DNA of 64,000 bases, from assembly GCA_964593465.1 (NCBI GenBank), contig CAZQJY010000001.1, forward strand, positions 124,001-188,000. The letters run 5' to 3'. The notes beneath the pieces were generated by a model, which had not been told where the DNA came from, ran no database searches, and worked only from the letters and a program-made list of their open reading frames with translations. Of the stretch, positions 7,759 through 16,767 are shown piece by piece; within the stretch, counting starts at the first letter, position 1; each line of letters starts with the position of its first letter. This DNA comes from Mycosynbacter sp964593465 (GTDB taxonomy: Bacteria; Patescibacteriota; Saccharimonadia; Saccharimonadales; Saccharimonadaceae). The position numbers and the translations under genes were made by a program.

Positions 7759-10285
7759 TGATTTGATCCGTATAGGTACGTGAAGTATATGATGCAATGA
7801 TGCTTTGTGATTTTTTACTCATAGCGAGCAAAGCTTTGTTGCTGGTTTTTTTGTTGGCTATCTTTTCGATAGCACGGGCGATATCTTGTATGTTGGTATG
7901 ATCAATAAGGTAGCCATTTTTACCATCGAGTAATTGCTCATCTACTCCTGAAGAGTTATTACGTAGTACGATGTGCCCCATAGTCATACCTTCGGCAATA
8001 TAGAGCCCAAACGTTTCATTGATAGAGCAACAGAGTACGGTATTACATTGGCTTGCGATTTGCATAGCCTCGGGCTTTGGTACGGTGTCGTGTATGGTGA
8101 CAAACTTGCTTAGGGTTGATGCGGCAAGCCAACGGATTTGTTGTGATATATAGTCGTCTTGGCGCACGGAGAGGAGGCTAAGGTGAACGTTTCGATAGAG
8201 AGAAGGGTTCTTTGTATAGTAGTGGTCGACAAAATACTGCAATGCACTAAGTGCGAGCACCTGGCCTTTGCGACCATCCGAAGAGGTGCCGGAAAGCCAC
8301 ATATGTATCGTGTCGAAATCTTTTGCTACGCGAGGTTTGGTGTATTCGCTCGGTACATCAACTCGTAGGTGTACTACTTGGCCTTTTGTGCTTAGCATCT
8401 CTGCATACTCGTCGGCAGTTTTTTGTGAAGGATAGAGGAGGCTTAATTTATCTGAGTTTGCGAGTGATGTAATGCGTCGCAGGTTTTGCGTGTCAGAAAA
8501 TACAGGATTTACTGCAGGGATTTGTGAGGGGTCTTCGTGTATGAACCAATGCGCGTGCTTAAGTCGCCCGAGCTTAAGCCAGGTGAGGATAAAATCTCGA
8601 TACGAATCATAGATAGCGATGGTGTTGATGAGTACGAAGTCATCTGGATGCAAGCCAAGCTGCAGGCGAATAAAACGAAAACTAGCGCCATACACAGCCT
8701 TTTCTGGCTTGATTCCAAGCGATTTGAGGTAGTTTTCCTGTGGCTGGGTGATTCCTGGTGTAATAACACGCACGCATGCCGCACCGTAAGTATCCACATA
8801 CTCCTCTATCATCTGTAGTAGTACGCTTGGTGCACCAGTGTGATCGATAGGGTGTGATATGAAGACAAACTGTTTATCTCTAGAGTTTGTGCGTTTATGG
8901 GTCTGTGCGGCGATAATATCGAATGCGACTCTGGCAGTTTTTCGAATGCCTTTAGTGCGGACTTTTTGCACGAGCTTGGCAGGGTTTTTGATAAGTGAGT
9001 AGGTTCGTGAGGTGTGAGGTTGTGCTATGAGTTGAGGTGTAGCTACTGCAATTAACTTTCTGAGAGATGCTTCTTGATTGTAGGGTAGTGTACCTGTATC
9101 GATGATGCGTGCAAGTGGTGCTGTGGCAGTATCCCAGTAGTAGGTTGCTTTGAGTTTCTGTACGTTTTTACGGATTTTTTGCAGCTGCTTTGGTTGCGTA
9201 TGAGCTGCTGTAATGAGTTTCTCGATGCTTGTAGCTGACAAATCATCAAGCTGCATGGCAGCACCTTTTTGAACCATCTCATCACTTAGGGGGTCGCCAC
9301 CATTAGTGATGGTTGCGGTTTCACCCCATACAAAATCAATCACGCGTGTACGCCACGAAAACTTGTTTTCTTCACCTGGTTGATTTAAGCTGACGATAAT
9401 GTCGGCATGACTAAACCAATCAACTCGATCGTCGTAATCTATCCAATCAACAAAGAATACAGAGCGGTCTATGAGCTTGTGGTGGGTTGCGAACTCAAGT
9501 GCAGTGTCATATTGTCTGGCCATATCAGGGTTTGGATTGAAAGGATTTTTTCCACCCACAAACACAAACTTAATCGATGGATTACACGACAGTCGTTTGA
9601 TCGCCTCTAGGTATTCTTCGACACGAAACCAAGGGTATAGCCCCCCAAACCACAGTACGACAAAATCATCCCTGGTGATACCTAGTGTACGATAAGGATT
9701 TTTAGTTGTAGCTGGTTTTTCACGGTGTAATCCAAACGGTGTATGGATGAGGCGCTTGGTATGGTACGATGCAGGGTTTATGATGCCGAGCGCAGCCAGT
9801 ACGCCTGTGTATAGTAATTCCTGCGCAGGGTTAGCATAGAGGAAGAAATCCCCACGTCGTAATGTGTGGTTGTGTCGTGCGAGGTCGGCCATGTAATTTT
9901 GATACTCAGTGGTTATGTCCTGTGCATTGCGTGCAGACACTTCTATATAAATAGGGACATATACATCAAGGATGAGCTGTGCGTCATCCCGAATATGGTC
10001 GGCGATAAATACCGATACGTCACCCATGCAGTAGCTCGCGATAACAGTGTCGTAAGAGTTGATAACTTGTATGAACTCACTGTCGAGCTGCCATTGTATA
10101 AGTTTGATACCATCGTATTCTTCGAGTGTGAGGTTGAACCCGGCATTGATCGCGATAGTTACTTCGACACCCTGACTTGAAAGACCCTTAGCAAGCCCCC
10201 ATGCCCGCATGCCACCACCCTCTATGGTCTGATGCTCTGGCGTGGGGACTGGTCCGTATGACACCACAAGACAGCGTTTACTCAT
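7751..10285 (-). CDS. Tandem two-domain GT4-type glycosyltransferase
   Basis: An 844-aa protein made of two GT-B glycosyltransferase units. Unit 1 (about residues 1-400) has an N-terminal acceptor fold with GGGMRAWGLAKGLSSQG and the donor domain VLWFGGLYPW. Unit 2 (about 470-844) starts VFISHPIDHTGAPSVLLQM and carries SINETFGLYIAEGMTMG, the GT4 E-x7-E region. A basic linker (residues 430-470) joins them. Such fusions often add two sugars in sequence. A TGATATACT box (-10 at 10299-10294) lies 8 nt before the ATG. The product probably builds a surface polysaccharide together with the flanking GT2. Confidence 0.85.
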   Translation of the reverse strand: MSKRCLVVSYGPVPTPEHQTIEGGGMRAWGLAKGLSSQGVEVTIAINAGFNLTLEEYDGIKLIQWQLDSEFIQVINSYDTVIASYCMGDVSVFIADHIRDDAQLILDVYVPIYIEVSARNAQDITTEYQNYMADLARHNHTLRRGDFFLYANPAQELLYTGVLAALGIINPASYHTKRLIHTPFGLHREKPATTKNPYRTLGITRDDFVVLWFGGLYPWFRVEEYLEAIKRLSCNPSIKFVFVGGKNPFNPNPDMARQYDTALEFATHHKLIDRSVFFVDWIDYDDRVDWFSHADIIVSLNQPGEENKFSWRTRVIDFVWGETATITNGGDPLSDEMVQKGAAMQLDDLSATSIEKLITAAHTQPKQLQKIRKNVQKLKATYYWDTATAPLARIIDTGTLPYNQEASLRKLIAVATPQLIAQPHTSRTYSLIKNPAKLVQKVRTKGIRKTARVAFDIIAAQTHKRTNSRDKQFVFISHPIDHTGAPSVLLQMIEEYVDTYGAACVRVITPGITQPQENYLKSLGIKPEKAVYGASFRFIRLQLGLHPDDFVLINTIAIYDSYRDFILTWLKLGRLKHAHWFIHEDPSQIPAVNPVFSDTQNLRRITSLANSDKLSLLYPSQKTADEYAEMLSTKGQVVHLRVDVPSEYTKPRVAKDFDTIHMWLSGTSSDGRKGQVLALSALQYFVDHYYTKNPSLYRNVHLSLLSVRQDDYISQQIRWLAASTLSKFVTIHDTVPKPEAMQIASQCNTVLCCSINETFGLYIAEGMTMGHIVLRNNSSGVDEQLLDGKNGYLIDHTNIQDIARAIEKIANKKTSNKALLAMSKKSQSIIASYTSRTYTDQIND

Positions 10286-10312
10286 TTAGATATAGTATAT
10301 CACCAAAGGTGT

Positions 10313-11128
10313 TTATTCTGCGATGCAGCGATTGACGATATTGATGTCGACATAAAGGTGGTTTTCTGAGTCGGTTGCATCGGCATCGTAGTAGCTATAT
10401 TTTTCTGCAATAATAATGCGATCTGCCGACACTCCACGCTCGGTAAGCCCTCGGGTCAGTGTGGCTGCTCGTTGTTGAAACAAGTTGTTTAGCGCTTCTT
10501 TTTCTTCATCTTTGATTGTATCAATCCTCTGGTAGCCTTCGAGTTCAAATACAAAATCCTTGCTCTCGGCGTTCTTGTAAAAGTCTGCCATTCTGTCAAC
10601 AAGTAAGTTTCCACCAACAGGCGTCTTGTACTCGTCCGATTCTGGCAAAAATATCATAGTTGCGCCTCGTATTTTACGTGCGTACACTTTGGTAGAGTCT
10701 ATATATGAGAGATCTGATTTATCGAGACAGTGCGATGCGATTGATGCTTCTTGAGGGGTTTCGGCTTTGTCATCTTGTGGTAGGTTGCCAATACTGTCGC
10801 CGTATTTTATTGATACGATGCGATTATTTTCTATACCGATGCGGATTTTTTTTGGACTATAGATGTCAGTGAAATTATAGAGTATATATATAGTAGATTC
10901 GTGCTGGTTCGCAGCTACTTTAGTGTAGTTACGATGAGTAATTTTTGTTGCGGCCGGTAGTTCAGAGTAGAGAGACTGCATGGCGGCTGTATCTCCCGCT
11001 AGGGCAGCTTTCATGTAATCATTTGCAAATGCTGTGGCGCGTGCTTGCGGAGACAAAAAGAAAAAATACCCACCGATACTAGCACCTAGAACGAGGATGG
11101 TTGTAAGTATAACAACAAGCTTCTTCAT
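10313..11128 (-). CDS. Membrane-anchored protein with an OmpA-like C-terminal domain
   Basis: A 271-aa exported protein, with a signal anchor MKKLVVILTTILVLGASIGGYFFF. A middle segment (about 30-115) resembles small secreted beta-rich domains. The C-terminal part (about 165-271) matches the OmpA/MotB-type peptidoglycan-binding fold. It has FELEGYQRIDT in place of the usual VEGHTD, QQRAATLTRGLTERGV for the S..RA..V...L...G helix, and a late asparagine-rich strand LYVDINIVNR. Key asparagine and arginine positions are not all conserved, so peptidoglycan binding is only a possibility. The ATG at 11128 is 10 nt after a TATACT box; 68 in-frame codons upstream are not supported. Confidence 0.6.
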   Translation of the reverse strand: MKKLVVILTTILVLGASIGGYFFFLSPQARATAFANDYMKAALAGDTAAMQSLYSELPAATKITHRNYTKVAANQHESTIYILYNFTDIYSPKKIRIGIENNRIVSIKYGDSIGNLPQDDKAETPQEASIASHCLDKSDLSYIDSTKVYARKIRGATMIFLPESDEYKTPVGGNLLVDRMADFYKNAESKDFVFELEGYQRIDTIKDEEKEALNNLFQQRAATLTRGLTERGVSADRIIIAEKYSYYDADATDSENHLYVDINIVNRCIAE

Positions 11129-11147
11129 AGTGTTTACTAGTATACAC

Positions 11148-12254
11148 TTATGTGTCCGTGTTGCGTAGTACGGCCTCACGTAGCTTATTGACATTTTTTG
11201 ACCATGAAAACTGTGCAAGATGCGAAGATACACCCCTGTCTGGCACAGGATGACCATTTGCGAGTGTAACTTGAATTTGATGGGCAAACTCTGCTGCGTG
11301 TTTAGGTGATGCGTACCGTACTGCGCTACCACCAGCTTCTCTGAGTATCGGGATGTCTGATGCTACAACTGGCGTATCTGATGTGAGGGCTTCTAGTACA
11401 GGCATACCGAAGCCTTCGTATAGAGATGGCATGATGAAAATAGATGCACCTTGGTAGAGTGTCGACCTATCTTCTTGATCAATAAATCCTATGTGAGCTA
11501 TATTACACCCCTGGCGTTTGGCGGATGCGATAACCTCTTCTGTCTCTTCTGTACCCCAGCCTTTTGCGCCCCCGATCACAAGCGGGTGAGTATTACGAAT
11601 GGATTCTGGCAGTAATTCATAGGCGTGAATAAGTGTTACGAGATTTTTGCGAGGCTCCATGGTGCCTAGGAAAAGCATATAATCTCCATCTGGGATATTG
11701 TATTTACTACGAACTGTAGCAATGGCTTTGGCGGATTGTTTGCCAGTGAATGATTCATCGGGTGGAATTGTTGTGACAACACAACGTTGTGGGTCAATAT
11801 CAAATTCTTCTACCAGTTCTTTTTTGACTGTCTCTGATACTGTGATGATAAAATCTGCTTGTTGGATCGACTGCGGTACAACTCGACGCAAGTGCGCTAG
11901 GTTTTTACTTTCTACGGCATCTGGGTAGTAGAGGTAGGTAAGGTCGTGAATGACAGTTGCACGCAATGTAGAGTGTGTGGTGGACCATGTATCAAAGTTT
12001 GGAAATATTGTAAGGTCAACATCCGGACACCCTAGATCAAATGGGATTAGCAGTAGCCCGTAGCTACTAAGTTTGGTATAGGCTCGATAAGTGAATTGTG
12101 ACGGTGTGTGGTGGGAGGAGAAAAAGTTTACATAATATGTATCGAGTGAAATATCTTGCTCACGAGAAAGCGCATCAGCAAGAAGCTGTGTGTAGTTTGC
12201 CACACCAGACTTGTTGGGTAGCGAGAGGCAGCCTGCTTCAAGACGAACTTTCAT
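11148..12254 (-). CDS. Glycosyltransferase family 4 (WbaZ/mannosyltransferase-like)
   Basis: A 368-aa GT-B retaining glycosyltransferase. Features are the N-terminal acceptor lobe with SGVANYTQLLADAL and VIHDLTYLYYPD, then the donor lobe FLGTMEPRKNLVTLI, and the donor-binding pattern PSLYEGFGMPVLEALTSDTPV (about 275-295). This is close to the GT4 mannosyl- and glucosyltransferases of O-antigen clusters. A TATAAT box (12271-12266) lies 11 nt before the ATG. This promoter is back-to-back with that of the ABC exporter at 12331, so the two polysaccharide operons may be expressed together. Confidence 0.91.
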   Translation of the reverse strand: MKVRLEAGCLSLPNKSGVANYTQLLADALSREQDISLDTYYVNFFSSHHTPSQFTYRAYTKLSSYGLLLIPFDLGCPDVDLTIFPNFDTWSTTHSTLRATVIHDLTYLYYPDAVESKNLAHLRRVVPQSIQQADFIITVSETVKKELVEEFDIDPQRCVVTTIPPDESFTGKQSAKAIATVRSKYNIPDGDYMLFLGTMEPRKNLVTLIHAYELLPESIRNTHPLVIGGAKGWGTEETEEVIASAKRQGCNIAHIGFIDQEDRSTLYQGASIFIMPSLYEGFGMPVLEALTSDTPVVASDIPILREAGGSAVRYASPKHAAEFAHQIQVTLANGHPVPDRGVSSHLAQFSWSKNVNKLREAVLRNTDT

Positions 12255-12265
12255 ATCTACTAAGC

Positions 12266-12319
12266 ATTATACTACCTGTCGTCGGGTCGCCATATATATT
12301 GGATTATATGTGGTAAAAT
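12266..12319. promoter_or_regulatory. Divergent promoter pair
   Basis: The short intergenic region holds a minus-strand TATAAT (12271-12266) for the GT4 gene and a plus-strand TGTGGTAAAAT box (-10 at 12314-12319) for the ABC permease. Each start codon lies 11 nt from its -10 box. Confidence 0.65.
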
Positions 12320-12330
12320 GAGTGGTGAAT

Positions 12331-13140
12331 ATGAAAACTAGTTTCTTTGAAAAATACCACTATTCCATGGTGTTGCTACGCCAGCTTGTCATTACCGAAT
12401 TCAAGCTTCGTTATCAAGGTTCAGTGCTTGGGTATGTCTGGTCGCTGCTTCGTCCGTTATTTTTATTTTTGATTTTATATGTCGTGTTTGTCCACTTTCT
12501 CAAGATCCAGGGTGGCGAACATTGGCCTGTTGCGATGCTGTTGGGTATTGTACTATGGAGTTTTTTTGCCGAAGTAACAAACAATGGTATCACATCGATT
12601 GTTGGACGAGGAGATGTGATACGAAAAATCAACTTCCCTAAATACGTCATTGTTATAGCCGGGACAATTTCTGCATTTATCAATCTACTTCTCAATATGC
12701 TTATTATTGCGGTGTTTATGCTTATTAATCAGGTGGAGCTTTCTTGGCACGCATTACTTTCACCATTATTAGTAGTAGAGGTGTTTGTATTTGCGCTAGG
12801 CTTGTCCTTTTTACTAAGTGCGATATTTGTAAAGCTTCGCGACATCAACTATATATGGGAAATTATTATGCAGGGGCTTTTCTATGCTTCGGCGGTAATC
12901 TACCCAATTTCGATGGTGGCGGAAAAAAGCGAGGCTGCAGCCAAATTCTTGCTACTTAACCCTGTGGCGCAAGCAATTCAGGATATGCGCTTTACACTTG
13001 TAAGTCAGGATACGCTCACACTTGTTTCACTGGCTGGATGGAAGTGGATGGCTATCCCTCTCGGTATTGTTGCGGTCACGTTTGTAGTCGGTGCGCTGTA
13101 CTTCAAGAAAAAATCGCCGACATTTGCGGAGGAGATATAA
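12331..13140 (+). CDS. ABC-2 type polysaccharide exporter permease (Wzm/TagG-like)
   Basis: A 269-aa integral membrane protein of the ABC-2 family that exports lipid-linked polysaccharides or teichoic acids. The N-terminal amphipathic segment is followed by VITEFKLRYQGSVLGYVWSLLRPLF, typical of Wzm/TagG. About six membrane spans follow. The gene sits 3 nt upstream of its ATPase partner. The ATG at 12331 (MKTSF) is preferred over a GTG at 12322, which falls right behind the -10 box. Confidence 0.92.
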   Translation: MKTSFFEKYHYSMVLLRQLVITEFKLRYQGSVLGYVWSLLRPLFLFLILYVVFVHFLKIQGGEHWPVAMLLGIVLWSFFAEVTNNGITSIVGRGDVIRKINFPKYVIVIAGTISAFINLLLNMLIIAVFMLINQVELSWHALLSPLLVVEVFVFALGLSFLLSAIFVKLRDINYIWEIIMQGLFYASAVIYPISMVAEKSEAAAKFLLLNPVAQAIQDMRFTLVSQDTLTLVSLAGWKWMAIPLGIVAVTFVVGALYFKKKSPTFAEEI

Positions 13141-13143
13141 GAC

Positions 13144-14397
13144 ATGAGTGATGATCAAGTAGTAGTTAGTGTCAAAAATGTCAAAAAGGATTTTCATCGC
13201 CCGCACGACAAAAGTTCAAAATCTATCAAGTCGGCTATAATCCACGCTGGTAAAAAGAGGAACAAAGAGATTGATACTCAACATGCACTCAGGGGTGTAT
13301 CATTTGATGTCAAAAAAGGCGAATTTTTTGGCATAGTTGGCCGCAATGGATCTGGTAAATCTACGTTACTCAAGATGATTGCAGGTATATATCAGCCAAC
13401 GAGTGGAGAGATAGAAACGCACGGTAAACTTGTGCCATTTATTGAGTTGGGTGTTGGATTTAACCCAGAGCTTACGGGTCGCGAGAATGTTTATCTCAAC
13501 GGCGCACTCCTCGGATTCACGACCAAAGAAATTGACGCGATGTATGATGATATCGTAGAGTTTGCGGAACTTCACGAGTTTATGGAGCAAAAACTCAAAA
13601 ACTACTCAAGCGGCATGCAAGTTCGCTTGGCATTTGCCGTTGCTATCAAAGCACAGGGTGATGTGCTGATTCTAGATGAGGTACTGGCAGTGGGCGACGA
13701 GGCTTTTCAGCGTAAGTGCAATGACTACTTCTTTAAGGCGAAGCGCGAAGGTCGTACAGTTATCCTTGTAACACACTCTATGGATAGTGTGCGTCAATTC
13801 TGTAGTCGTGCGATACTCATCGACGAAGGTAAGATCCAGGCAGAGGGTAATCCAGATAAAGTCGCGGCTCGGTATAGCAAGATGTTCATCGATGAATATA
13901 TAGAAGAAGTTAATCAGCAGAGTGATGATACCGATAAGCCGGTAAAGCCAAAACTGAGTGATGTAGAGGTCGCATCTCTCAAGGTCTTGCAGGATGGCAA
14001 GCCTAAAAAATCAGTAGAGTTCCGAAAACCCTTTTCCATAGAAGTGACGTTTGACTCTGGGTCGGCCTATGAAAAGGTTGTTGTGGGTGTGCACGTAGTA
14101 GATCCTGCGGGACGCACGTTACATAGGGTTTCAACGAGACGTCTCGAAAAATATAGCATCAAAAAAGGCATCAATACGCTGAGGTTTGATATTGACAACA
14201 TACTGACAGACGGTGAGTATGTAATAAACCTAGCCGCAGAAGAAAAAGATAGTAAAAAGCTACTTGTTCAGGAGCATGGCGAACATGCTTTTACTGTGAT
14301 TGGTCTCGATACGTCAAAGTACAGCAAACTGAGTATGACCCATCCGGACATTACAATCGTAGTAGATGGGGAGAAGCAATCGGATGAGGCGCATTAA
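13144..14397 (+). CDS. ABC polysaccharide exporter ATPase with C-terminal extension (Wzt-like)
   Basis: The 417-aa ATPase powers the Wzm-like permease. The nucleotide-binding domain (about 1-245) has Walker A GRNGSGKST (66-74), the signature SSGMQVRLAF and Walker B VLILDEVLAVGDE. An extra domain (about 265-417) is beta-rich, as in Wzt proteins whose C-terminal domain recognises the finished polysaccharide. This contrasts with the second, short exporter ATPase at 32367. A GGAGGAG Shine-Dalgarno lies inside the end of the permease gene. The 3' end overlaps the next gene by 14 nt. Confidence 0.92.
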   Translation: MSDDQVVVSVKNVKKDFHRPHDKSSKSIKSAIIHAGKKRNKEIDTQHALRGVSFDVKKGEFFGIVGRNGSGKSTLLKMIAGIYQPTSGEIETHGKLVPFIELGVGFNPELTGRENVYLNGALLGFTTKEIDAMYDDIVEFAELHEFMEQKLKNYSSGMQVRLAFAVAIKAQGDVLILDEVLAVGDEAFQRKCNDYFFKAKREGRTVILVTHSMDSVRQFCSRAILIDEGKIQAEGNPDKVAARYSKMFIDEYIEEVNQQSDDTDKPVKPKLSDVEVASLKVLQDGKPKKSVEFRKPFSIEVTFDSGSAYEKVVVGVHVVDPAGRTLHRVSTRRLEKYSIKKGINTLRFDIDNILTDGEYVINLAAEEKDSKKLLVQEHGEHAFTVIGLDTSKYSKLSMTHPDITIVVDGEKQSDEAH

Positions 14398-15823
14398 AAA
14401 GATCTATGATAAATACAGTCCTGTAAAGCGTAATACGCAGTATTTAGAACGAGTAGTTTTAGAGCAGGCGAACAAAGCCAGTGATTCTCAAAATGATCTA
14501 CATCGTAAAATTGATGAGTTGGCTCAAAAAGTAGAAGAAATCAGCAGCTTGATGCACCAATCTACAGAGACACAGCAGCGGTATCAAGATGAGTCTAACG
14601 GCGCGCTAGATGTCATATTACAGACAGTCAACAAAGTATCTGTCGATACAGGCACGGTATCAACAAAGATCATGCAGCGACCTATCTCCGTGCTTTTCTT
14701 ATTACACAATATAGAGGTTTGGTCGTCACTGAGCGAGGTATATCGGCTCATGAATAATGATGCTCGTTTTGCCGTACAGGTAGTTTCGTGCGCACGCCGT
14801 TATCCAAATAGTGATATCTATCAAAACGAGGAGCTTGTGAGCGAAACATTAGCCCAATTAGAGATTCCACACGTGCGCCTGACAAGTGATGATTCATACA
14901 GGGACCTAGATGTTATAAAAAGAATGCGCCCAGACGTTATTTTGCGTCAATCTAAGTGGGATATTGATATTCCACCAGCATTTTCTACGCAAGACTTACG
15001 CTTTGCTCATCTTTATTCAGTATCGTACGGCGTATTGCCGATGCTCGAACATTCTTTTGCGGATGGTCCAAGCTACTTTGGCGAAAGTATCGACACACTG
15101 TTTGTGACAAACGACACAGTAGGGGACATGTACAATGACCGTACTGGAGGTACGGTTGCGACTACTGTGACAGGGCACCCGAGAGTGGATGAAATACTAC
15201 GAGCAAAAACTTCTTGGCCAATTCAGTCTGGAAATAAATTTCGGGTCTTATGGAGTGCACATCATTCTATATTTCAGGGGTGGAATGATTTTGGAACGTT
15301 TCTCACGACATATCCTTTAATGCTTAAACTAGCCAAGAGACATACAGATGTTGACTTTCTTTTTAGTCCACATCCTGGCCTACTTGGTGCATTTGAACGT
15401 TTGAAAAAAGAAGACGAGCAAGCTCGCCAGGCAGTCGACGAGTTTTTGACTACGTGGGAAAAGCTGCCAAATACCGATACGATCCACAATGGTGGCTATA
15501 TCGAGCCTATGAAAGCCTCTGACCTGCTCGTGGTTGATGGCGTGAGTCTACTTATGGAGTATCAACTTATCCAGCAGCCTATTGTATGCTTAGAGCGTGA
15601 AGGGCACGGGGCGTTTAATGAGATTGGTGAAAAGATTATGCAAGGTGTAAATCGCGTGCCTAGCGAAGATGGGGACGCAGTTTGCAAGAAAATAGAATAT
15701 TTTATCAACGGTGGCGAAGATGATACACGCAAGTTCCAAAAAGAAAACGTGAAATTCCTTACGCAGTACACGCATGCTGCTAAAAAAATAGTCGACCATA
15801 TAGCAAAAGACTTCGGTAAGTAG
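14384..15823 (+). CDS. Coiled-coil plus CDP-glycerol-transferase-fold protein
   Basis: A 479-aa cytoplasmic protein. Residues about 1-95 are predicted coiled coil with repeated charged/leucine heptads. The rest resembles the GT-B fold of CDP-glycerol glycerophosphotransferases and related transferases. Visible markers are GHPRVDEIL, LWSAHHS, FLFSPHPGL and DLLVVDGVSLLMEY (the region that in TagF reads like DYSS). The DYSS motif itself is replaced, so the donor may not be CDP-glycerol. The ATG at 14384 follows GGGAGA and overlaps the Wzt-like gene. It probably belongs to the same export operon and might add or cap polymer ends. Confidence 0.7.
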   Translation: MRRIKKIYDKYSPVKRNTQYLERVVLEQANKASDSQNDLHRKIDELAQKVEEISSLMHQSTETQQRYQDESNGALDVILQTVNKVSVDTGTVSTKIMQRPISVLFLLHNIEVWSSLSEVYRLMNNDARFAVQVVSCARRYPNSDIYQNEELVSETLAQLEIPHVRLTSDDSYRDLDVIKRMRPDVILRQSKWDIDIPPAFSTQDLRFAHLYSVSYGVLPMLEHSFADGPSYFGESIDTLFVTNDTVGDMYNDRTGGTVATTVTGHPRVDEILRAKTSWPIQSGNKFRVLWSAHHSIFQGWNDFGTFLTTYPLMLKLAKRHTDVDFLFSPHPGLLGAFERLKKEDEQARQAVDEFLTTWEKLPNTDTIHNGGYIEPMKASDLLVVDGVSLLMEYQLIQQPIVCLEREGHGAFNEIGEKIMQGVNRVPSEDGDAVCKKIEYFINGGEDDTRKFQKENVKFLTQYTHAAKKIVDHIAKDFGK

Positions 15824-15829
15824 CTGCAT

Positions 15830-16675
15830 ATGTCGAACATCAAAATCCTTGTTGCCGAGCATAAACCTGCGTATCATATCGACAACCCTTTACTCCTCCC
15901 AGTCCACGTCGGCGCTGCTCTTTCTGGAGCCAATCTAGGCATCCAACGCGACGATGACGGCCAAGACAACATATCTACCAAAAACCCCAACTACTGCGAG
16001 CTCACTGCTATCTACTGGGCATGGAAAAACCTTGACGCAGATTATTATGGGTTGTTTCATTATAGGCGCTACCTTTCGTTTGCGGATGCAACCGATGAAT
16101 TCACTACAAAGCCATATCTGTCTATCAAATCAGCAGAGCAAAAAATAGGGATTGATCAGCAAACAATAGAGCAAGTGATAGCAGGGGTAGATGCTGTGGT
16201 GCCGAGACCAGAGGATGTATCGAAGCACAGAGGTGAGTCAAATGCATACTTGCAGTACAAAAAAGATCACTACATAGCAGATCTAGATATTTGTCTGGAA
16301 TATATCATAGAGAAGTACCCCGATATTGCACCGCATGTGCAATCGGTACATGAGCCTTATGTGTATTCATACAATATGTTTGTGATGAAAAAGACTGTGT
16401 TTGAGGAGTACTGTGAGTATATTTTTGACGTGCTTCGGTATTTTGATACACAATCGGATATATCTGGGTACGATTCGTATCAGAGTCGGGTTGACGGGTT
16501 TTTAGCAGAGCGATTGACGAGTATTTTTGTCTATTACCTCAAAGCGAGGGGTGATACAGTCAGGGAGCTGCAAACGGCATTTTTTGAATGTACCGAACCG
16601 CACCAGACGCTTGCAAGCTTAAAATTTAGACTACTCAAACCAATTCGTGGCGTGCGTCGTCGCATGGCTGGATAG
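15830..16675 (+). CDS. DUF4422 glycosyltransferase-like protein (copy 1)
   Basis: A 281-aa protein of the DUF4422 family, seen in capsular polysaccharide clusters and thought to be glycosyltransferases. Typical features are the N-terminus KILVAEHKPAY, LLPVHVGAALSGA, the tract NYCELTAIYWAWKN and GLFHYRRYLSF, and a late YNMFVMKK block. Bases 15889-16070 are identical, as far as can be read, to the neighbouring paralogue. It lies 7 nt after the upstream gene with no clear Shine-Dalgarno. Substrate is unknown. Confidence 0.85.
   Translation: MSNIKILVAEHKPAYHIDNPLLLPVHVGAALSGANLGIQRDDDGQDNISTKNPNYCELTAIYWAWKNLDADYYGLFHYRRYLSFADATDEFTTKPYLSIKSAEQKIGIDQQTIEQVIAGVDAVVPRPEDVSKHRGESNAYLQYKKDHYIADLDICLEYIIEKYPDIAPHVQSVHEPYVYSYNMFVMKKTVFEEYCEYIFDVLRYFDTQSDISGYDSYQSRVDGFLAERLTSIFVYYLKARGDTVRELQTAFFECTEPHQTLASLKFRLLKPIRGVRRRMAG
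15889..16070 (+). repeat. 182-bp repeat, copy 1 (shared with the next DUF4422 gene)
   Basis: Bases 15889-15943 are identical to 16857-16911 and 16016-16070 are identical to 17012-17066. The 72 bases between (15944-16015) correspond to the N gap in copy 2. Outside these limits the two genes diverge clearly, so the match looks like recent gene conversion or duplication. Confidence 0.9.
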
Positions 16676-16691
16676 TCCAATGGTGTTCTGG

Positions 16692-16697
16692 TATAAT
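16692..16697 (+). promoter_or_regulatory. -10 box for the second DUF4422 gene
   Basis: TGGTATAAT (TATAAT at 16692-16697) would start a transcript with a leader of about 65 nt and a GGGGAGA ribosome site before the ATG at 16768. This is one of the few leadered starts in the window. Confidence 0.55.
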
Positions 16698-16767
16698 TAG
16701 GTTTCGAGAACTAGTGAATCTGCTAGATATAAGTGTGTGATTAAATAAGGAAAAATCGGGGAGATTT

